Assembly (NCBI GenBank): GCA_963793275.1
Contig: CAWBZL010000002.1
Span: 248,001 to 312,000 of the forward strand
Length of the DNA: 64,000 bases
Reading direction: 5' to 3'
Origin: Marinirhabdus sp963793275
GTDB taxonomy: Bacteria > Bacteroidota > Bacteroidia > Flavobacteriales > Flavobacteriaceae
The position numbers and the translations under genes were made by a program. This document shows positions 47,168 to 56,525 of the stretch, piece after piece (position 1 is the stretch's first letter; each line of letters starts with the position of its first letter). The notes under the pieces were generated by a model. It was given only the letters and a program-made list of their open reading frames with translations, ran no database searches and was not told the DNA's origin.

Positions 47168-47950
47168 ATGATTTTCCACCACAACAACGCAGTCATTTAT
47201 TACAATGTTCAGGGCTCTGGCCCTGCTATTTTATTGCTACACGGATTTCTGGAAAGTAGTACTATGTGGTCTCAGATTGCTCCCGAATTTTACGACAGGA
47301 GAACTATAATTACCCTGGATTTTCCGGGTCACGGAAAGAGTAGTGTGGTTAGTGAAGAACACACTATGGAATTATTCGCTGAAATTACCCGTGCCTTGCT
47401 ACTGCATCTGGATATTAAAAAGTATACGGTTGTGGGCCATTCTATGGGTGGGTATGTAGCGATGGCGATGGCAGAACTATTTCCAGAACAAATTGAAAAA
47501 TTAGTATTACTTAATTCCACTCCCGCCGAAGACGCTCCGGAACGAAAATTAAACAGAGAACGGGCGCTTCAATTAGTGCCTAAAGCCAAAGATGCATTTG
47601 TAAGCATGGCTATTTCCAATCTTTTTGCTGAAAATGCTCGTATTTTATTTCAATCTGAAATAGAACATCTTAAAACTGAAGCACTAAAAATCCCTGTACA
47701 GGGAATCATAGCTGCCATAAAGGGAATGAAAAACCGAAAAGACAGAACAGCTACGTTAAAAGATTTTCAGAAACCGAAATTTATGATCTGCGGTATAGAA
47801 GACCCCATTTTACCCTTACAAGAGTGCAGAATCATTACGGAGCATAGTAATACCAGGCTTTTTGAGTTAAAAGGCGGCCATATGAGTCACATCGAAAACT
47901 TAGACGAAACTGTTAAAATTGTGCACTTTATCGAATTTAATTGCATTTAA
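47168..47950 (+). CDS. Alpha/beta hydrolase
   Basis: 260 residues, no signal peptide. Nucleophile S92 in GHSMGGY; oxyanion-hole LLLHGFLESS (23-32); acid D212 in GIEDPILP; base H238 or H241 in GGHMSHIEN. The substrate is unknown; the lid region (about 125-190) is short and helical. The AT-rich direct repeat TCGAATTTAA occurs twice around the stop. Confidence 0.9.
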   Translation: MIFHHNNAVIYYNVQGSGPAILLLHGFLESSTMWSQIAPEFYDRRTIITLDFPGHGKSSVVSEEHTMELFAEITRALLLHLDIKKYTVVGHSMGGYVAMAMAELFPEQIEKLVLLNSTPAEDAPERKLNRERALQLVPKAKDAFVSMAISNLFAENARILFQSEIEHLKTEALKIPVQGIIAAIKGMKNRKDRTATLKDFQKPKFMICGIEDPILPLQECRIITEHSNTRLFELKGGHMSHIENLDETVKIVHFIEFNCI

Positions 47951-48011
47951 TCGAATTTAAAGAAATAGATAGCCTATATTTATCACTCCAAATCTTTAAA
48001 ACCTACGATTT

Positions 48012-48254
48012 ATGGAAAAATTTACTGCTTCTCCGTTTTCCTTATTGAGCTTCGTGTGCGCCACCTTTGGCCACGACTATATTATAAGCCGAAAAATAAC
48101 AAATCATATTAATGAGTACACATGTGCGCATTGCGGTAAAGAAGTTGCCGACAACATGCAGGGTAACGTTGAAATTCTAACATCAAAAATTAAAAAGGTA
48201 AATACTTCGCTGGCTTCATTTTACGCTAAAAAGACACAAAAAATATCTGCATAG
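48012..48254 (+). CDS. Small cytosolic CxxC protein, tandem copy 1
   Basis: 80 residues with one zinc-ribbon half, YTCAHCGKEV (CxxC), a preceding FGHDYIISRKITNH and a helical C-terminus. With only one CxxC plus nearby His, metal binding would need H in FGHDY/NHIN or a dimer. It is a paralogue of the gene four bases downstream (same order: GH/GHT, then CxxC, then a helix). No function known to me. Confidence 0.7.
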   Translation: MEKFTASPFSLLSFVCATFGHDYIISRKITNHINEYTCAHCGKEVADNMQGNVEILTSKIKKVNTSLASFYAKKTQKISA

Positions 48255-48258
48255 TTTT

Positions 48259-48468
48259 ATGAATTTTTTTTCCTGCAAATTTACCGGGCATACGTTAAAG
48301 GAGACCTCTTCGGATACCTTGTATGTTAAAGAATTTGAGTGCACTAAGTGTAAACAGCAGTACACCACAGATGGCTATGGAAAATTAGTGAGACTTACAA
48401 CGTACTGGAAAGAGAACAATGAATACTTTGCCTCTTTTTTGGAAGAAAAAACCACGGTTAGGCTGTAG
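48259..48468 (+). CDS. Small cytosolic CxxC protein, tandem copy 2
   Basis: 69 residues with FTGHTLKETSSD, then FECTKCKQQYTTDGYGK (CxxC) and an aromatic helix. Same layout as the gene four bases upstream, so a diverged tandem duplicate. Its last 11 bases overlap the 3' end of the convergent thiL gene. Function unknown. Confidence 0.7.
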   Translation: MNFFSCKFTGHTLKETSSDTLYVKEFECTKCKQQYTTDGYGKLVRLTTYWKENNEYFASFLEEKTTVRL

Positions 48469-49522
48469 GTTCCTCGTCATTTAAAGCATTCCAGCCTCGG
48501 GCAATTAATTCAATTTTAGTGTTGGCTCTGGTAATTAAATGCATTCCCTCCTTTTCATGCGTCATATGACCGATTACCGAAAAATGCGGATTTGCCTGAA
48601 TTTTAGGAAAATCTGCCGTTGAAACTGTAAACAACAATTCATAATCTTCTCCACCACTTAATGCTATTGTAGTACTATCCATCTTAAACTCTTCACAGGT
48701 TGAAATCACCTGAGGGTCTAGTGGTATTTTGTCTTCGTATAAATTACACCCTACTTTGGAGCTCTTACAAATATGGATGATCTCGCTGGAGAGTCCGTCG
48801 CTAATATCTATCATAGCCGTGGGTTGTACGTCCAATTCGGCCAGTAAACCGGAAATATCTTTTCTGGCCTCTGGCTTTAATTGTCGTTCAATTAAATAGG
48901 TGTAATTTTCCAGGTCGGGTTGTGCATTTGGGTTTACTTTGAAGACTTGTCGCTCGCGTTCCAGAATTTGAAGCCCTAAATAGGCTGCGCCCAAATCTCC
49001 TGTTACTATCAATAAATCGTTTTCTTTGGCACCGCTTCGGTAGGTAATTTTATCTGGAGCAGCCTCCCCAATAGCCGTTATACTAATAATAAGACCAGAG
49101 GTAGATGAGGTGGTGTCGCCACCAATTACATCTAATTTGTAGATTTCGGCGGCTGTTTGTATACCTGCGTAAAGTTCTTCCATGGCTTCTACAGGAAAAC
49201 GGTTGGAAACTGCGACAGAAACGGTAATTTGTTTTGCGATCGCGTTCATAGCGAATACATCAGATAGGTTTACCATTACGGCTTTATATCCCAAATGTTT
49301 CAGCGGCATGTAAGAAAGATCAAAGTGCACGCCTTCCACCAACATATCGGTGGTAACAACCAGTTGTTTGTTTTTTTCAGCAGAAATAACTGCGGCATCA
49401 TCTCCAATGCCCTTAATTGTGGTTTTATGTTGTATGCTGAAATGTTTAGTAAGATGCTCAATAAGTCCAAATTCACCTAACGATGAAATGGGCGTAGCAC
49501 TAGAATCTTTATTGTCGAACAT
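48458..49522 (-). CDS. thiL: Thiamine-monophosphate kinase
   Basis: 354 residues, PurM/AIRS-type ATP-dependent enzyme making thiamine diphosphate. Visible motifs: IKGIGDDAAVI (about 38-48), VTTDMLVEGVHFDLSYM, VIGGDTTSS, VTGDLGAAYLGL, and MIDISDGLSSEI, all typical of ThiL. Family length about 320-350. Convergent with and slightly overlapping the small CxxC gene. Confidence 0.95.
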   Translation of the reverse strand: MFDNKDSSATPISSLGEFGLIEHLTKHFSIQHKTTIKGIGDDAAVISAEKNKQLVVTTDMLVEGVHFDLSYMPLKHLGYKAVMVNLSDVFAMNAIAKQITVSVAVSNRFPVEAMEELYAGIQTAAEIYKLDVIGGDTTSSTSGLIISITAIGEAAPDKITYRSGAKENDLLIVTGDLGAAYLGLQILERERQVFKVNPNAQPDLENYTYLIERQLKPEARKDISGLLAELDVQPTAMIDISDGLSSEIIHICKSSKVGCNLYEDKIPLDPQVISTCEEFKMDSTTIALSGGEDYELLFTVSTADFPKIQANPHFSVIGHMTHEKEGMHLITRANTKIELIARGWNALNDEEPTA

Positions 49523-49629
49523 AGGTTTCTGTTTTGGCTATTTGAGTACAAAAATACGGCTTCATTTATAAACCACGACTGCAATAGATTGTAATTTAGA
49601 ATTTGTAGATGTACTTTAGACATCAAATT

Positions 49630-50886
49630 ATGAAAGTTATGAAAAAGTTGTTTTTAATAGTATGTGTTTGCTTCGGCTTCGTTATGTGTACTGAAGATGA
49701 CACCGTTATATTTGCTGAAGATCCCGGAGATATTGATAATAGTGATCCAATGGAAGACCCGCCACCGCCACCGCCTTTTTTATTTCCGGCTCCCTGCGAA
49801 AATGGTCTTGCAGGAGGCATCTACCCCTGTAATAATATTGACTTAATCTACAGGATAGATCTGGCGACCATGGAAGCAGAGAGAGGTAACGATTGTTGGG
49901 GATGGACCGATCCTGTAACCGGAAATGAATATGCGCTTATGGGATTAAATAATGGAACCGCCTTTATTGACATTACAAATCCTGAAGCTCCTGTTTATTT
50001 AGGTAAAATGCGCACAGAAACGGTGTCCAGTAGTTGGAGAGACGTAAAAGTATATAAAGATCATGCGTATGTCGTAAGTGAGGCTATTGATCATGGGATG
50101 CAGGTTTTTGATCTTACACAATTAAGAGATGTAGCAAATCCTCCAAAAAACTTCGATCCCGATGTTGTTTATTCAGCATTTGGAAATGCTCATAACATTG
50201 TTATTAATGAGGACACTGGTTTTGCCTACGCTGTGGGAACCTCCACATTTGGAGGCGGTCCACATTTTATAAATATACAAGATCCTTCAAATCCTGTTGC
50301 TGCCGGAGGATACAGTTTGGGAGACTATAGTCACGATGCTCAAGTGGTTACCTATAAAGGTCCGGATGCAGAGCATCAGGGAAAGGAGATATTAATAGGA
50401 AGCAACGCAGATAAAATTGTGATAGTAGATATTACAGATAAAGCAAACCCTACAGAAATTGCCACGATTACATATCCACAAACCGGATATACGCATCAAG
50501 GTTGGTTCACTGAAGATCAGCGTTATTTTATTCTGGGTGATGAGCTGGATGAATTACAATTTGGAGTAAATTCCAGAACCTTGGTTTTTGACTTTTCAGA
50601 TTTAGAAACGCCTGTTTTGTTTTCGGAATATTTAGGAGCAACAGCTGCTGTAGATCACAATGGATATGTGTTAGGCAATTTGTACTATTTGGCAAATTAT
50701 ACTGCTGGTTTACATATTTTAAATATTACAGAAGGTGTATTAAATGAAACAGCCTTTTTTGACACGTTTCCAAGTAACAATAGTGCATCATTTAATGGCG
50801 CGTGGAGTGTGTTTCCATATTTTGAAAGCGGTCACGTAATTATAAGTGATATTGACACTGGATTTTACCTGGTTAAGCCTAATTAA
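49630..50886 (+). CDS. Choice-of-anchor B (LVIVD-repeat propeller) surface lipoprotein
   Basis: About 418 residues from the ATG at 49630; a further start at 49609 is possible. The N-terminus has a lipobox-like FGFVMC followed by an Asp/Pro-rich linker (DPMEDPPPPPP). The propeller (about 70-418) carries LVIVD-type units: GLNNGTAFIDITNPEAPVYL, HGMQVFDLTQLRD, FINIQDPSNP, and five His motifs at HGMQ, AHNIV, SHDAQ, THQGW and DHNGY. It is highly similar to the next gene but lacks that gene's T9SS tail. The role is unknown; a surface metal or ligand-binding propeller is inferred from the cluster. Confidence 0.85.
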   Translation: MKVMKKLFLIVCVCFGFVMCTEDDTVIFAEDPGDIDNSDPMEDPPPPPPFLFPAPCENGLAGGIYPCNNIDLIYRIDLATMEAERGNDCWGWTDPVTGNEYALMGLNNGTAFIDITNPEAPVYLGKMRTETVSSSWRDVKVYKDHAYVVSEAIDHGMQVFDLTQLRDVANPPKNFDPDVVYSAFGNAHNIVINEDTGFAYAVGTSTFGGGPHFINIQDPSNPVAAGGYSLGDYSHDAQVVTYKGPDAEHQGKEILIGSNADKIVIVDITDKANPTEIATITYPQTGYTHQGWFTEDQRYFILGDELDELQFGVNSRTLVFDFSDLETPVLFSEYLGATAAVDHNGYVLGNLYYLANYTAGLHILNITEGVLNETAFFDTFPSNNSASFNGAWSVFPYFESGHVIISDIDTGFYLVKPN

Positions 50887-51019
50887 TATTATATTTGCAA
50901 CTTTAGGCAACAAAAGGACAAGATTTCTAAAGAAAATTTAACATTTCCCGAAACTTTCAGCACAATTTATATTTTTTGCCTACGTTAGAAAACATTACAG
51001 TAAACCTATAATTCTACTT

Positions 51020-52939
51020 ATGAAACACTTTTTACCCTCTGTTATTCTTTTTTTATTTACAACAATCGGCTTTGCTCAAACACCTTGTTCAGGTGGATCT
51101 GCGGGACCTTATCCTTGTAGCGGTTATGATCTTCAAAGTGAAATAGACCTTGGTGGACTTAGCGCAGGCGCCGGAAACGATTCCTGGGGTTGGACAGATC
51201 CTTCAAATGGTGATGAATATGCAATTGTTGGTCTTAACAATGGTACTGCGTTTATAGATATTACCAATCCTACAAGCCCGGTTTATTTAGGAAAACTTCC
51301 TACACACACAAGTTCAAGTACTTGGAGAGATATTAAAGTTTACAACAATTATGCGTTTGTTGTAAGTGAAGCAGGTGGACATGGAATGCAGGTTTTTGAT
51401 CTAACACGCCTTAGAAATGTTTCATCACCACCAGCAACGTTTACCGAGGACGCTCACTTTGACGGATTTGGAAGTGCTCATAATATTGTAATCAATGAAG
51501 ACACAGGATATGCATATCCGGTTGGAGCTAACGATTTTAATGGAGGTCCTATTTTTATAAATATCCAAAATCCATTAAACCCTGTTTTTGAAGGTGGTTA
51601 TAGTATGGATAATTATAGTCACGACGCTCAAATTGTTACTTATTGTGGGCCGGATCCCGATTATAACGGGAGAGAGATTTTAATAGGTAGCAATGAAGAC
51701 GAAGTGATTATTGCAGACATTACAAACAAGGCTAATCCTGTTAGTATTTCTGATGTAGTATATCCGGATACTGCTTATACGCACCAGGGATGGTTTACTG
51801 AAGATCAAAGCTTTTTTATTCTAGGGGACGAAATTGACGAGCAAAATTTTGGTTTTAATACACGTACTATAGTTTTTGATCTCATAGACCTGGACAATCC
51901 GTCATTGAGTTTTGAGTATTCTGGGCCAACAGCTGCCATTGATCACAACGGATACACGAAAGGAGCAAAGTATTACATGGCAAGTTATAGAGCTGGATTG
52001 CGAGTATTAGACGTTTCAGACATTGCCAACGGAAACATGACTGAAGAAGGATTTTTTGATTCTTACCCTGCTAATAACAATGCAAGTTTTAGTGGTGCCT
52101 GGAGTGTATATCCATATTTTGAAAGCGGAAATATTGTAATTAGCGATATTAACAGAGGATTTCTTCTTGTGAAAGCTTCTTCTTATGACAGTACTCCGCC
52201 AGTTGCTGTGTGTGGGACTGCTACAGTTTCAATTGATGCTAATGGAGTAGGAACCTTAAATCCGGAAGATTTGGACGGTGGTTCTACAGATAATGAAGGA
52301 GACACATATTTTCTAGTTTGTGACAAGTTTTTTGACTGTTCAGATCTTGGACAAATTAGCGTTGAACTGGAAGTATATGACGCAACTGGAAATCGCGATT
52401 TCTGTACTGGAACTGTAACTGTGGTAGATCAATTAGAGCCAGTTCTTTCGTGTCCTGCAGATGAGGAAGTTATTTTTGATGCGGGTCAAAGTTTTTACAC
52501 ACTACCAGACTATGTTAGTGCCGGAGAGGTTTCCGCTAGTGATAATTGTACGGCTTCATTAACAATTTCTCAAGACCCACCAGCTGGTACGCAACTTGCT
52601 GAAGGAAATTACTTTATAAATTTTGAAAGTACAGATGCTTCAGGAAATGTAGGTACCTGTAGGTTCCAGGTTGCCGTGGAAGTGCCATTAGGAGTTGGGG
52701 AAAACGATTTAAATAGTGGTTTAGTAGTATTTCCTAACCCTTCAAATGACGTGGTTACAGTTTCTTCAAGAAATATGCCTATTACATCTATACAGGTTGT
52801 AGATATGTTAGGAAAACAACTTTGGATATCAGAAAATACAATTCTTGAAACTCAGACCATAGATGTTTCTCAATTTTCTAATGGAGTTTATTTTGTTATA
52901 GTAAACAATACTGTTTCTAAGAAAATTATTAAAAACTAG
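51020..52939 (+). CDS. Choice-of-anchor B propeller protein with HYR-like domains and T9SS sorting domain
   Basis: 639 residues. Signal peptide MKHFLPSVILFLFTTIGFAQ, LVIVD propeller (about 25-385) nearly collinear with the preceding gene, then two beta-sandwich (HYR-like) domains (about 390-555; STPPVAVCGTATVSIDAN, LEPVLSCPADEEVIFDAG), then T9SS type A sorting (about 568-639; FPNPSNDVV, tail VNNTVSKKIIKN). The five His motifs are conserved with the lipoprotein paralogue, making a shared functional site likely. Exported to the outside surface. Confidence 0.88.
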   Translation: MKHFLPSVILFLFTTIGFAQTPCSGGSAGPYPCSGYDLQSEIDLGGLSAGAGNDSWGWTDPSNGDEYAIVGLNNGTAFIDITNPTSPVYLGKLPTHTSSSTWRDIKVYNNYAFVVSEAGGHGMQVFDLTRLRNVSSPPATFTEDAHFDGFGSAHNIVINEDTGYAYPVGANDFNGGPIFINIQNPLNPVFEGGYSMDNYSHDAQIVTYCGPDPDYNGREILIGSNEDEVIIADITNKANPVSISDVVYPDTAYTHQGWFTEDQSFFILGDEIDEQNFGFNTRTIVFDLIDLDNPSLSFEYSGPTAAIDHNGYTKGAKYYMASYRAGLRVLDVSDIANGNMTEEGFFDSYPANNNASFSGAWSVYPYFESGNIVISDINRGFLLVKASSYDSTPPVAVCGTATVSIDANGVGTLNPEDLDGGSTDNEGDTYFLVCDKFFDCSDLGQISVELEVYDATGNRDFCTGTVTVVDQLEPVLSCPADEEVIFDAGQSFYTLPDYVSAGEVSASDNCTASLTISQDPPAGTQLAEGNYFINFESTDASGNVGTCRFQVAVEVPLGVGENDLNSGLVVFPNPSNDVVTVSSRNMPITSIQVVDMLGKQLWISENTILETQTIDVSQFSNGVYFVIVNNTVSKKIIKN

Positions 52940-52970
52940 TAAGTAATTTTTCTTAAACACGACCCACTAT

Positions 52971-53011
52971 AGTGCTAATTGCTTATGAATTCATAACTAT
53001 TAGCACTTTTT
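52971..53011 (+). terminator. Terminator after the T9SS propeller gene
   Basis: AGTGCTAAT (52971-52979) pairs with ATTAGCACT (52999-53007); the loop contains a TTATGAATTCATAA palindrome that can extend the structure. TTTT follows. It lies 32 bases after the stop. Confidence 0.7.
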
Positions 53012-53114
53012 AGCAAGTATTAGTATGGTTAAGTTCAAAAAGTGCGATAAAACCAACAAATTACTTAACTACTTAAAACATAAGTAAACAGATTACAATT
53101 TTAACCATCACCAT

Positions 53115-54494
53115 ATGATGTTACTCAAAAAAATTATAGTTCCATTTCTTTTCGTTTTTTCATTCCTGGTAATTACTTCCTGTAGTAAGGATGAGCCTTC
53201 TCCAGAAGAGATGCAGGAAGAGGAAGAAGAAGAGGAACCTATCCAGATTAACTTAAACCTTGCTTTTGCTAAAAATATTGGTGGAAGCGATATAGATGAA
53301 GGCGCTGCCATTATACAAGCAGCAGATGGTGGTTTTGTTATTGTTGGAACAACAAAAAGTACAGATGGAGATATTATTGATAAAGTTGGTGATGATTACG
53401 ATGTGTGGGTTTTGAAAACAGATGCGCAAGGTGTTGCACAATGGAGCAGAACATATGGCGGTTCAGATGACGATAAAGGAACCGGTATTGCAAGAACAAA
53501 TGATGGCGGTTATATAATTTCAGCCGTAACCAGAAGTGAAGATGGAGATGTGGCTTCGGGAAATGCTGGCTTCAATGATATGTGGATCATCAAAATTTCA
53601 AGTTCAGGAGCTATTATTTGGGAAAAAACCTATGGATATGCAGGTAATGACGTAGCTTATAAAGTTATAACAACTTCCGATGGAGGATATCTGTTACTCG
53701 GGGTTTTAGATGTAACGGCAAGTGGTGGAGAAGGAAATGTAGGTCGCGCAAACGGAAACCATGCGGGTGGAGATTATTGGGTAGTGAAGTTGGACAGTAA
53801 AGGACTGAGAGAATGGAGCCGTTATTATGGTGGGACCTTTACAGATACTGCCTACGATGCGGTTGAAACATCTACCGGAGGCTTTATTATAACAGGAAGT
53901 TCAGACAGCCAGGATGTAGATATTACTTCAAATATAGGAGAATACGATTATTGGATTCTTAATATAGATGCATCTGGAAATATTGTCTGGAGGAAAAATT
54001 TTGGGGGTTCCGAAATAGATCTGGTCTATGCCATGACCAAAACACTGGATGGAAATTATCTACTTGTGGGAGATGCCAGAAGTAGTGATGGAGACATTCA
54101 AAACCCACTTGGTAATGCAGATGTCTTCGCTTTAAAAATAAATGAAACCGGAGCTATCATCTGGGCAAAAAGCTATGGAGGCACTCAGTTTGAGTCTGCA
54201 AGAGATGTAGTGGCGCTTACCGATGGTACTTTCGCCATTGTAGCTTCCAGCAGAAGTAATGATATTGATCTGAATGCAAATTATGGTGTTAATGACGCCT
54301 GGTTATTGCTTGTTGATGCAGATGGAGGTGTGATTGGGCAAAAAAATATGGGTGGAAGCGATCTCGATTTTGGCGAAGGAATTACACAAACTTCAGATGG
54401 CAAAATAATAATCACCGGAAGTACCGAAAGTGTTGATGGTGACTTTACTGCTACTAAAGGAAATAAAGACCTTTTATTAATTAAAATTGAATAA
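53115..54494 (+). CDS. Seven-bladed propeller lipoprotein
   Basis: 459 residues. The lipoprotein signal ends FLVITSC (Cys about 23), then a Glu-rich linker (EEEEEEEP). Seven repeats of about 58-65 residues follow, each with a pattern of YGGS/T-D, DGGF/Y-IVG, DGDI, D/WVLK-D and G-WSR, which predicts a seven-bladed beta-propeller filling the rest of the protein. No known name. It is 16 bases upstream of the MbnP-like gene and so the first gene of the copper-linked operon. Confidence 0.85.
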   Translation: MMLLKKIIVPFLFVFSFLVITSCSKDEPSPEEMQEEEEEEEPIQINLNLAFAKNIGGSDIDEGAAIIQAADGGFVIVGTTKSTDGDIIDKVGDDYDVWVLKTDAQGVAQWSRTYGGSDDDKGTGIARTNDGGYIISAVTRSEDGDVASGNAGFNDMWIIKISSSGAIIWEKTYGYAGNDVAYKVITTSDGGYLLLGVLDVTASGGEGNVGRANGNHAGGDYWVVKLDSKGLREWSRYYGGTFTDTAYDAVETSTGGFIITGSSDSQDVDITSNIGEYDYWILNIDASGNIVWRKNFGGSEIDLVYAMTKTLDGNYLLVGDARSSDGDIQNPLGNADVFALKINETGAIIWAKSYGGTQFESARDVVALTDGTFAIVASSRSNDIDLNANYGVNDAWLLLVDADGGVIGQKNMGGSDLDFGEGITQTSDGKIIITGSTESVDGDFTATKGNKDLLLIKIE

Positions 54495-54510
54495 ATAACT
54501 TAAAAAAAAT

Positions 54511-55329
54511 ATGAAAAAGATTGCCCTATTATTTATTGCTACATCAATACTGTTTGCTTGTAAAAGCGACGATGATGCTACACCTATGGCAGAGCCAGAT
54601 CCAATTACGGTGAATTTCGATTTTACTCAAAATTGGGATGGTGTTGCTATTACAAATCCAGATTACCAAACTACTACATACACGAATGCCGGTGGTACAG
54701 ATCTGGTGCTGTCTAAATTAGTATATTTAATCTCAGACGTAACTTTTACAGCACAGGATGGAACTGTATACGACGCAGGAGACTATAATCTTATAGATGC
54801 CCGTACTGGCACCAACACAAGTTTTACGCCAGGAATCGAAATCCCGGCAGGAGACTACGAAGTGTCTTTCACTTTTGGTTTTGACGATGAGGACAATGAT
54901 AAGGCTGGCGGATATGCAGATTTAAACTCTTCAGACGGTTCTTGGTCTGTGCCTGCTCCGCTTGGTGGAGGGTATCACTACATGCGCATGGAAGGAACTT
55001 TTACAACTGCTACTGCAGAAACAAAAACATTCCAGTACCATACCATAAGAGCCAACAAACACACTACATTACCTCCGGCACCAGGTACCTTAGATTTTAC
55101 TCAGGATACTTCTATTGTAGTAAATCTAGGAACTGTAACTATAGGAACTGTTGGTACTTCAATTGAAGTGAAAATGAACGTTGCCGAGTGGTTTAAAAAC
55201 CCGAACACGTGGGCCTTTGACGTAAATAACTCTGTCATGATGCCCAAATTCGATCTTCAAATAGATATGAACGAAAACGGAACTGACAGTGTTTTTAGCC
55301 TTGGAGACGTAATTCAGATAGTGGAATAA
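54511..55329 (+). CDS. MbnP-like copper-binding lipoprotein
   Basis: 272 residues. Lipobox LLFAC with C17. The MbnP-family domain (about 33-265) begins VNFDFTQNWDG and includes SKLVYLISDVTF, a GGGYHYMRMEGTF segment (152-164), YHTIRANKH and EWFKNPNTWAFD. In the characterised MbnP a Trp is oxidised to kynurenine by the partner MbnH to complete a copper site. Candidate Trp here are W42, W145, W227 and W234; His candidates H156, H177 and H184. The MauG/MbnH-like gene starts ten bases downstream, supporting the pairing. Copper binding is inferred, not shown. Confidence 0.85.
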   Translation: MKKIALLFIATSILFACKSDDDATPMAEPDPITVNFDFTQNWDGVAITNPDYQTTTYTNAGGTDLVLSKLVYLISDVTFTAQDGTVYDAGDYNLIDARTGTNTSFTPGIEIPAGDYEVSFTFGFDDEDNDKAGGYADLNSSDGSWSVPAPLGGGYHYMRMEGTFTTATAETKTFQYHTIRANKHTTLPPAPGTLDFTQDTSIVVNLGTVTIGTVGTSIEVKMNVAEWFKNPNTWAFDVNNSVMMPKFDLQIDMNENGTDSVFSLGDVIQIVE

Positions 55330-55339
55330 TTAATATGGA

Positions 55340-56413
55340 ATGAGAGTAACCGGGATTTTAAGTTTTTTAGTTTGTTTGCTTGTCTTCGCTTCTTGTGAAG
55401 ACAGTGATGATAATGTTTCATCACAATATATGGCGACACCTGCACCACTTGAAATCCCAGCTATTTTTCAAAATCAGATTTTAGACCCGGTTATCCCCGA
55501 AGACAATCCACAAACTGTGGAAGGAATAGCCTTGGGGAAAAAATTATTTTTCGACACACGCCTTTCTGCAGATAATACCTTAGCGTGTGCCTCTTGCCAT
55601 AGACCGCAGGATGGTTTTTCGGACGCTCGCAGATTTAGTGTGGGTATCACCGGAGAACAGGGGTTCAGAAACTCTATGCCGTTACAAAATCTTGCCTACA
55701 ATTACGGAGAAAAATTTAATTGGGATGGAAGTGCAAACTCACTGGAAAACCAGATGTTGGAGCCAGTTACCAACCCAATCGAAATGGCTAATACCTGGTC
55801 TAACGTAGCCAGTACATTACAAAGCTCCAGCGATTATCCACAGCTTTTTGAAGAAGCCTTTGGCACACAGACTATAGATTCCACTTTGGTTACCAGAGCA
55901 ATGTCTCAGTTTGTAAGAACATTAATTTCGGCGAACTCTAAATTTGACCGTGCCCAATTGGGACTTGTTGAATTAACCCCTCAGGAACAAAACGGACTCA
56001 TTGTATTTTTAGATGAAAGTCGTGGTGATTGCTTTCATTGTCACGGATTACCCGCTAACCCGTTATGGACAGATAATGCATTTCATAACAATGGATTAGA
56101 CGCGCAGTTTGAAGATTTAGGATTAGGCGATGTAACTGGCGATCCAAGAGAATTTGGTCTCTTTAGAAGCCCTTCACTGCGTAATTTAAAGTTTACCGCG
56201 CCTTATATGCACGATGGGCGTTTTGCCACGTTGGAAGAAGTGATAGATCATTATAGCGAGGGATTGGTATTCTCTGAAACTATAGATCCCTTAATGAAAG
56301 CCATTAGTGAAGGCGGAGTACAGCTTACAGAAAACGATAAGGCAGATCTAAAAGCATTTTTACTATCCCTTTCCGATGATTCTTTCGTAAATAATCCAGA
56401 TTTTAGAGAGTAA
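55340..56413 (+). CDS. Diheme MauG/MbnH/cytochrome c peroxidase-family lipoprotein
   Basis: 357 residues. Lipobox FASC with C19. Two c-type heme motifs: CASCH (83-87) and CFHCH (231-235). The distal ligand region YMHDGRF (289-295) and FNWDG (about 127-131, W128 as a possible electron relay) are conserved in this superfamily. Ten bases after the MbnP-like gene, as expected for an MbnH partner that oxidises MbnP Trp. A peroxidase role is the alternative. Periplasm- or surface-anchored. Confidence 0.88.
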   Translation: MRVTGILSFLVCLLVFASCEDSDDNVSSQYMATPAPLEIPAIFQNQILDPVIPEDNPQTVEGIALGKKLFFDTRLSADNTLACASCHRPQDGFSDARRFSVGITGEQGFRNSMPLQNLAYNYGEKFNWDGSANSLENQMLEPVTNPIEMANTWSNVASTLQSSSDYPQLFEEAFGTQTIDSTLVTRAMSQFVRTLISANSKFDRAQLGLVELTPQEQNGLIVFLDESRGDCFHCHGLPANPLWTDNAFHNNGLDAQFEDLGLGDVTGDPREFGLFRSPSLRNLKFTAPYMHDGRFATLEEVIDHYSEGLVFSETIDPLMKAISEGGVQLTENDKADLKAFLLSLSDDSFVNNPDFRE

Positions 56414-56525
56414 CAGCTCAGGCACATTTCTTCAGCTGAAAAATATTAGAAGTACGTATTGGTATACCCTATAACAGCATTAGATTATTTAAATTTTCTG
56501 CTATGGTAAAGTGCCGTATTTAGCG

